Of a DNA stretch of 31,465 nt, positions 29,173-31,465 are shown in pieces. The DNA comes from a virus. A program made the translations under genes and the position numbers. How positions within the stretch are numbered: the first letter of the stretch is position 1; each line of letters starts with the position of its first letter. A model generated the notes under the pieces. It was not told the DNA's origin and made no database searches. It saw only the letters and a list, made by a program, of their open reading frames with translations. The DNA lies in IMG/VR virus record IMGVR_UViG_3300037342_000044, positions 1 to 31,465 of that record; one strand, given 5' to 3'.

Positions 29173-29556
29173 CTACGATTCAGTGGCAATCAGTTGCCCG
29201 GCGGGGAACTGCACCTGATCGCTGGCGAGGACACTCCGCGACGTGCTCAGGTTGCCGAAGTAGAGCATGTTGCCGCCGCTCGACGCATCGAACAGGGCGA
29301 ACGCGGTGATCGTACCCCACGGTCCTGTCGCGATGGGGAAGACCACCGCCGAGGTGCTCACGGTTGAGCCCAGCGATGCCGCCCCGAACGTGACCGTCTG
29401 TCGGCCATAGCCGCCCCCAGCGACCTCGGTGCCCCCTCCCGCTGGCGTCGGCGACGCCGTAAAGAGCGCGACGTATATGACCGAGGGCGGTACGAAGCTC
29501 TGCTGAAGCAGGCCGACGCCCAAAACCACGTTGTCGAGATAGGTGCTCTTCGGCAT
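29173..29556 (-). CDS. Small tail-associated beta protein
   Basis: 127 residues, ATG at 29556. The pattern is well known from tail or fibre-associated proteins of many tailed phages: N-terminal helix (TYLDNVVLGVGLL), VIYVALFTASPTPAGGGTEV, GGYGRQTVTFG, then WGTITAFALFDASSGGNMLY, and a closing 'FPAGQL' strand. This fold forms small beta sandwiches at fibre junctions or on capsids. It is nine bases from the next gene and follows the propeller/repeat protein, supporting an appendage module. No catalytic motif. Confidence 0.72.
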   Translation of the reverse strand: MPKSTYLDNVVLGVGLLQQSFVPPSVIYVALFTASPTPAGGGTEVAGGGYGRQTVTFGAASLGSTVSTSAVVFPIATGPWGTITAFALFDASSGGNMLYFGNLSTSRSVLASDQVQFPAGQLIATES

Positions 29557-29589
29557 GGACCTAGCTCTGGAGGCCCATTAAAAGAATCG

Positions 29590-31065
29590 TCAGCCCTTAT
29601 TCGGAGTGCCACCCGTGTTGGTCTTGAGCGGCAGGGACGCCGTTGTCGTCACGTTCGGCTGAAGAGGGCGCCCAGGCTGAGCCCTACGGAGTCCAGGAAC
29701 GAACAGCTCCCCCAAGGAGGGCTTCGTCGGCACAAAGAATCCGGACTGGTATGTCCTGAACGGATCGATGAAGAAGCGGCTCTCCCCGGCGAACACGGAG
29801 GCGATCTGTTTCGGGTAGGTGATGTAGCTCCCCCCTTGAAGGGTCGCTGTGATGTTTTGAACCTGCAAACCGGAGCACGTGACCGACGCGCTGCCAGTCA
29901 GGGTCGACCCTGCACGGTGGGGGGACGTTGCGTGGGGTAGGATAAACGATGCACCCCCGAGGGACGCGGTCACCACCTGAGTAATATTTCCGGCAACGGC
30001 AACAACCGCTGAGTCACCCGCTATTGAGGCCGCCGCTGTGTACGTGAAGGGCCCGGCGTTAGCAAAGAGCCCGGAACTACCGGCGATCGAAGCTGAGGCT
30101 TGGGGTATGAAGGGGTACTCATAGTCGATGAGACCCGACGAAGCATTATACCCATAGACCGCAAGCTGCCCCGTGGTCCACACGCGGGACCCTACAACTA
30201 TGTTTGTACCGGGTTCCGGAAACGTAATGGAGAATGTGGGGGTCCAATCAGGTGGCGAATAGTTACCCGTACCTTCGTTGGGCCCCACCTCTGACATCGT
30301 GTAGAGGTTCCCCACAGTATCGAGCCCATACATCTCGGTGCTGCCTGAGGTAGTCGCCAGGAAGCCCTGGAAACTTGAGCCAGGCCAGGCGTAACGATAC
30401 TGCTCCTGCGCGTTTTGGATTGCAGACCCGTTGTCCCAAACAGAAAGCTCGAAGTTACCTGTCCCGTGTACGTCGCTAACGACCGTGAGCTGAGCGCTGA
30501 TCAACCCAGAGATGCACGCGCTATAGGAGATCGGGTTAGTCTCCAGGGCGAAGTCCGAAGAAGCATAAAAGGGCTGCCCCGACATGAACACGATCCCAGT
30601 GGGCGTGAACCCGGAGACGTTAAATTGGGTCGCATTCAACTCACCTACGATCACGCCCGAGTTCACGAGCGTGTACGGCCCAAGGGCGCTGGGCGCGGAA
30701 TTAGTGAAGTAGCCTACGTTGCCCCCCGCGTCGCTGATCCAAAGCTGAGATTGCTCGGGGGCGAGCGTGAACGTAATGATTGCGCCCGTGACGTTGGCCG
30801 AGACGTCGAAGAACGAGATCGCGCCTGTCGTGCCGTCGACGGCGTACAGACCTTGTATGGCATCGGTGAACCAGAGCGTGTTGTTGCTCGGGTCAACCAC
30901 CATGAAGCTGTCCCCAAGGGAGACACTGCTGATGTCGAACCTGTTAACAGGCCCACTACCGGAGGGCTGCGACGTGTCAAAGACCCAGATTAACTGGGGG
31001 CTCGTGTCGAGCACATAGAGGAGACCCGTCGTCGTGTTTAGAGCGATCCAAGTAGGGCTTCCCAT
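29590..31065 (-). CDS. Tail fibre-like protein: propeller N-terminus and Ala/Ser-Gly repeats
   Basis: 491 residues, ATG at 31065, no strong ribosome site. Residues 1-260 read as beta-propeller blades (LNTTTGLLYVLDTSPQLIWV, DPSNNTLWFTD, YAVDGTTGAISFFD, YGLDTVGNLYTMSE). Residues 321-430 hold six units of 20-21 residues, each with AS(I/L)xGxS (for example ASIAGSS, ASIAGDS, ASLGGAS, ATLQGGS), resembling those of the neighbour at 28145. The C-terminus is Pro/Thr-rich. Many codons end in A or T, unlike the rest of the window, which points to recent acquisition or relaxed selection, as is common for host-recognition fibres. Receptor binding is inferred. Confidence 0.62.
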   Translation of the reverse strand: MGSPTWIALNTTTGLLYVLDTSPQLIWVFDTSQPSGSGPVNRFDISSVSLGDSFMVVDPSNNTLWFTDAIQGLYAVDGTTGAISFFDVSANVTGAIITFTLAPEQSQLWISDAGGNVGYFTNSAPSALGPYTLVNSGVIVGELNATQFNVSGFTPTGIVFMSGQPFYASSDFALETNPISYSACISGLISAQLTVVSDVHGTGNFELSVWDNGSAIQNAQEQYRYAWPGSSFQGFLATTSGSTEMYGLDTVGNLYTMSEVGPNEGTGNYSPPDWTPTFSITFPEPGTNIVVGSRVWTTGQLAVYGYNASSGLIDYEYPFIPQASASIAGSSGLFANAGPFTYTAAASIAGDSAVVAVAGNITQVVTASLGGASFILPHATSPHRAGSTLTGSASVTCSGLQVQNITATLQGGSYITYPKQIASVFAGESRFFIDPFRTYQSGFFVPTKPSLGELFVPGLRRAQPGRPLQPNVTTTASLPLKTNTGGTPNKG

Positions 31066-31079
31066 GATGAGCCAGCATC

Positions 31080-31093
31080 CCGGGAACTCCCGG
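31080..31093 (-). promoter_or_regulatory. Short hairpin between two appendage genes
   Basis: Minus strand CCGGG-AGTT-CCCGG, a perfect 5-bp stem with 4-base loop, 14 bases before the ATG at 31065. Same geometry as the TACG-loop repeats at 24494-25395 but a different sequence. It may be a leader hairpin or chance. Confidence 0.3.
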
Positions 31094-31098
31094 AACCC

Positions 31099-31465
31099 TC
31101 AACAGTCTGGCTTGATGAAAGAAGCACTGAGGCCCGACTCGACCGTCGGCACGCTCGACACGACATCGTAGTCCTGCCCGTCGATCTGCTGGCCGGCCGT
31201 GTACGTGATGATCAGGCGCCAGTAGCCGATCGCGTTGGGACGCCACCGAACCGTGTAAAAACCAGGACTCCCAGCGATCTCGTTGAAGTACACGTTCCCC
31301 GAAGCGACCTGGGCGTCGGTCGTGGGAAGACCGTTCACGAGGGGCCAGGGCTGCGGGACGTTCTCGAAGAAGACCTGAAGAACGAGGGAGGATGGCGTCA
31401 GACCCGGCACGCGCGTGAAGTCGTCGGACTGAAAGAAGTCCACCTGGTCGTAGACGACCTGGTTC
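31099..31465 (-). CDS. Ig-like structural protein, partial at right edge
   Basis: The frame is open to the window edge: upstream of a GTG at 31443 the codons NQVVYDQ continue in frame and read naturally into VDFFQSDDFTRVPGLTPSS, so the true start is probably beyond 31465. About 122 codons are visible. The beta-rich stretch (LVLQVFFENVPQPWPLVNG, VYFNEIAGSPGFYTVRWRPN, then a Tyr-Trp strand) resembles the Ig-like domains at 26054 and 28145. No Cys until the final residue. It is followed by a 33-base gap with a hairpin and then the fibre-like gene, so it belongs to the appendage module. Function unknown beyond structural. Confidence 0.6.
   Translation of the reverse strand, partial: NQVVYDQVDFFQSDDFTRVPGLTPSSLVLQVFFENVPQPWPLVNGLPTTDAQVASGNVYFNEIAGSPGFYTVRWRPNAIGYWRLIITYTAGQQIDGQDYDVVSSVPTVESGLSASFIKPDC

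Overview
The window is part of the late, structural gene block of a large contractile-tailed bacteriophage (myovirus morphology). Every supported gene lies on the minus strand, so transcription runs from the right edge to the left edge. Genes are packed tightly: TGATG or GTGA overlaps are common and most gaps are shorter than 40 bases. The DNA is GC-rich with strong G/C preference at third codon positions, which also creates very long spurious antisense ORFs. The tail sheath, tail tube, tape measure, baseplate proteins with a lysozyme domain and a hub-like protein, in that order, identify the module. The host cannot be told from the sequence. No tRNA, rRNA, CRISPR array, insertion sequence or integrase was seen.

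Layout in transcription order. (1) 31465-28145: appendage or fibre-type proteins: a partial Ig-like protein, a propeller/repeat protein of different base composition, a small tail-associated beta protein, and a Gly-repeat protein with an extreme Cys/His cluster. (2) 28135-25658: small accessory virion-type proteins, three of which begin with the same N-terminal helix (MDxLAxKVAxRF), plus an Ig-like structural protein. (3) 25657-24477: a poorly coding stretch, a double zinc-finger protein and a coiled-coil protein, with three copies of an 18-bp hairpin-forming repeat placed just upstream of three consecutive genes. (4) 24476-18114: neck or connector-type proteins, a Dps/ferritin-like protein with all four ferroxidase residues, an actin-like ATPase, a conserved 401-residue protein and a zinc-ribbon protein. 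(5) 17928-10165: a giant tail sheath (1434 residues) with repeated inserted domains, five small genes (one with a helix-turn-helix), then the tail tube. (6) 9983-1: two probable tail-assembly proteins, the tape measure, two baseplate proteins sharing a domain (one fused to a lysozyme domain) and the hub.

The tail genes would together make a contractile injection machine: sheath and tube polymerise around the tape measure (about 1186 residues, suggesting a tail near 180 nm if the usual 0.15 nm per residue holds), and the lysozyme-domain and hub proteins sit at the tip. The unusual content is the actin-like ATPase and Dps-like pair embedded in the neck/tail operon, the repeated RNA/DNA hairpin element, the shared N-terminal tag, and several metal-binding proteins. 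Functions outside the core tail proteins are inferences from motifs and position.
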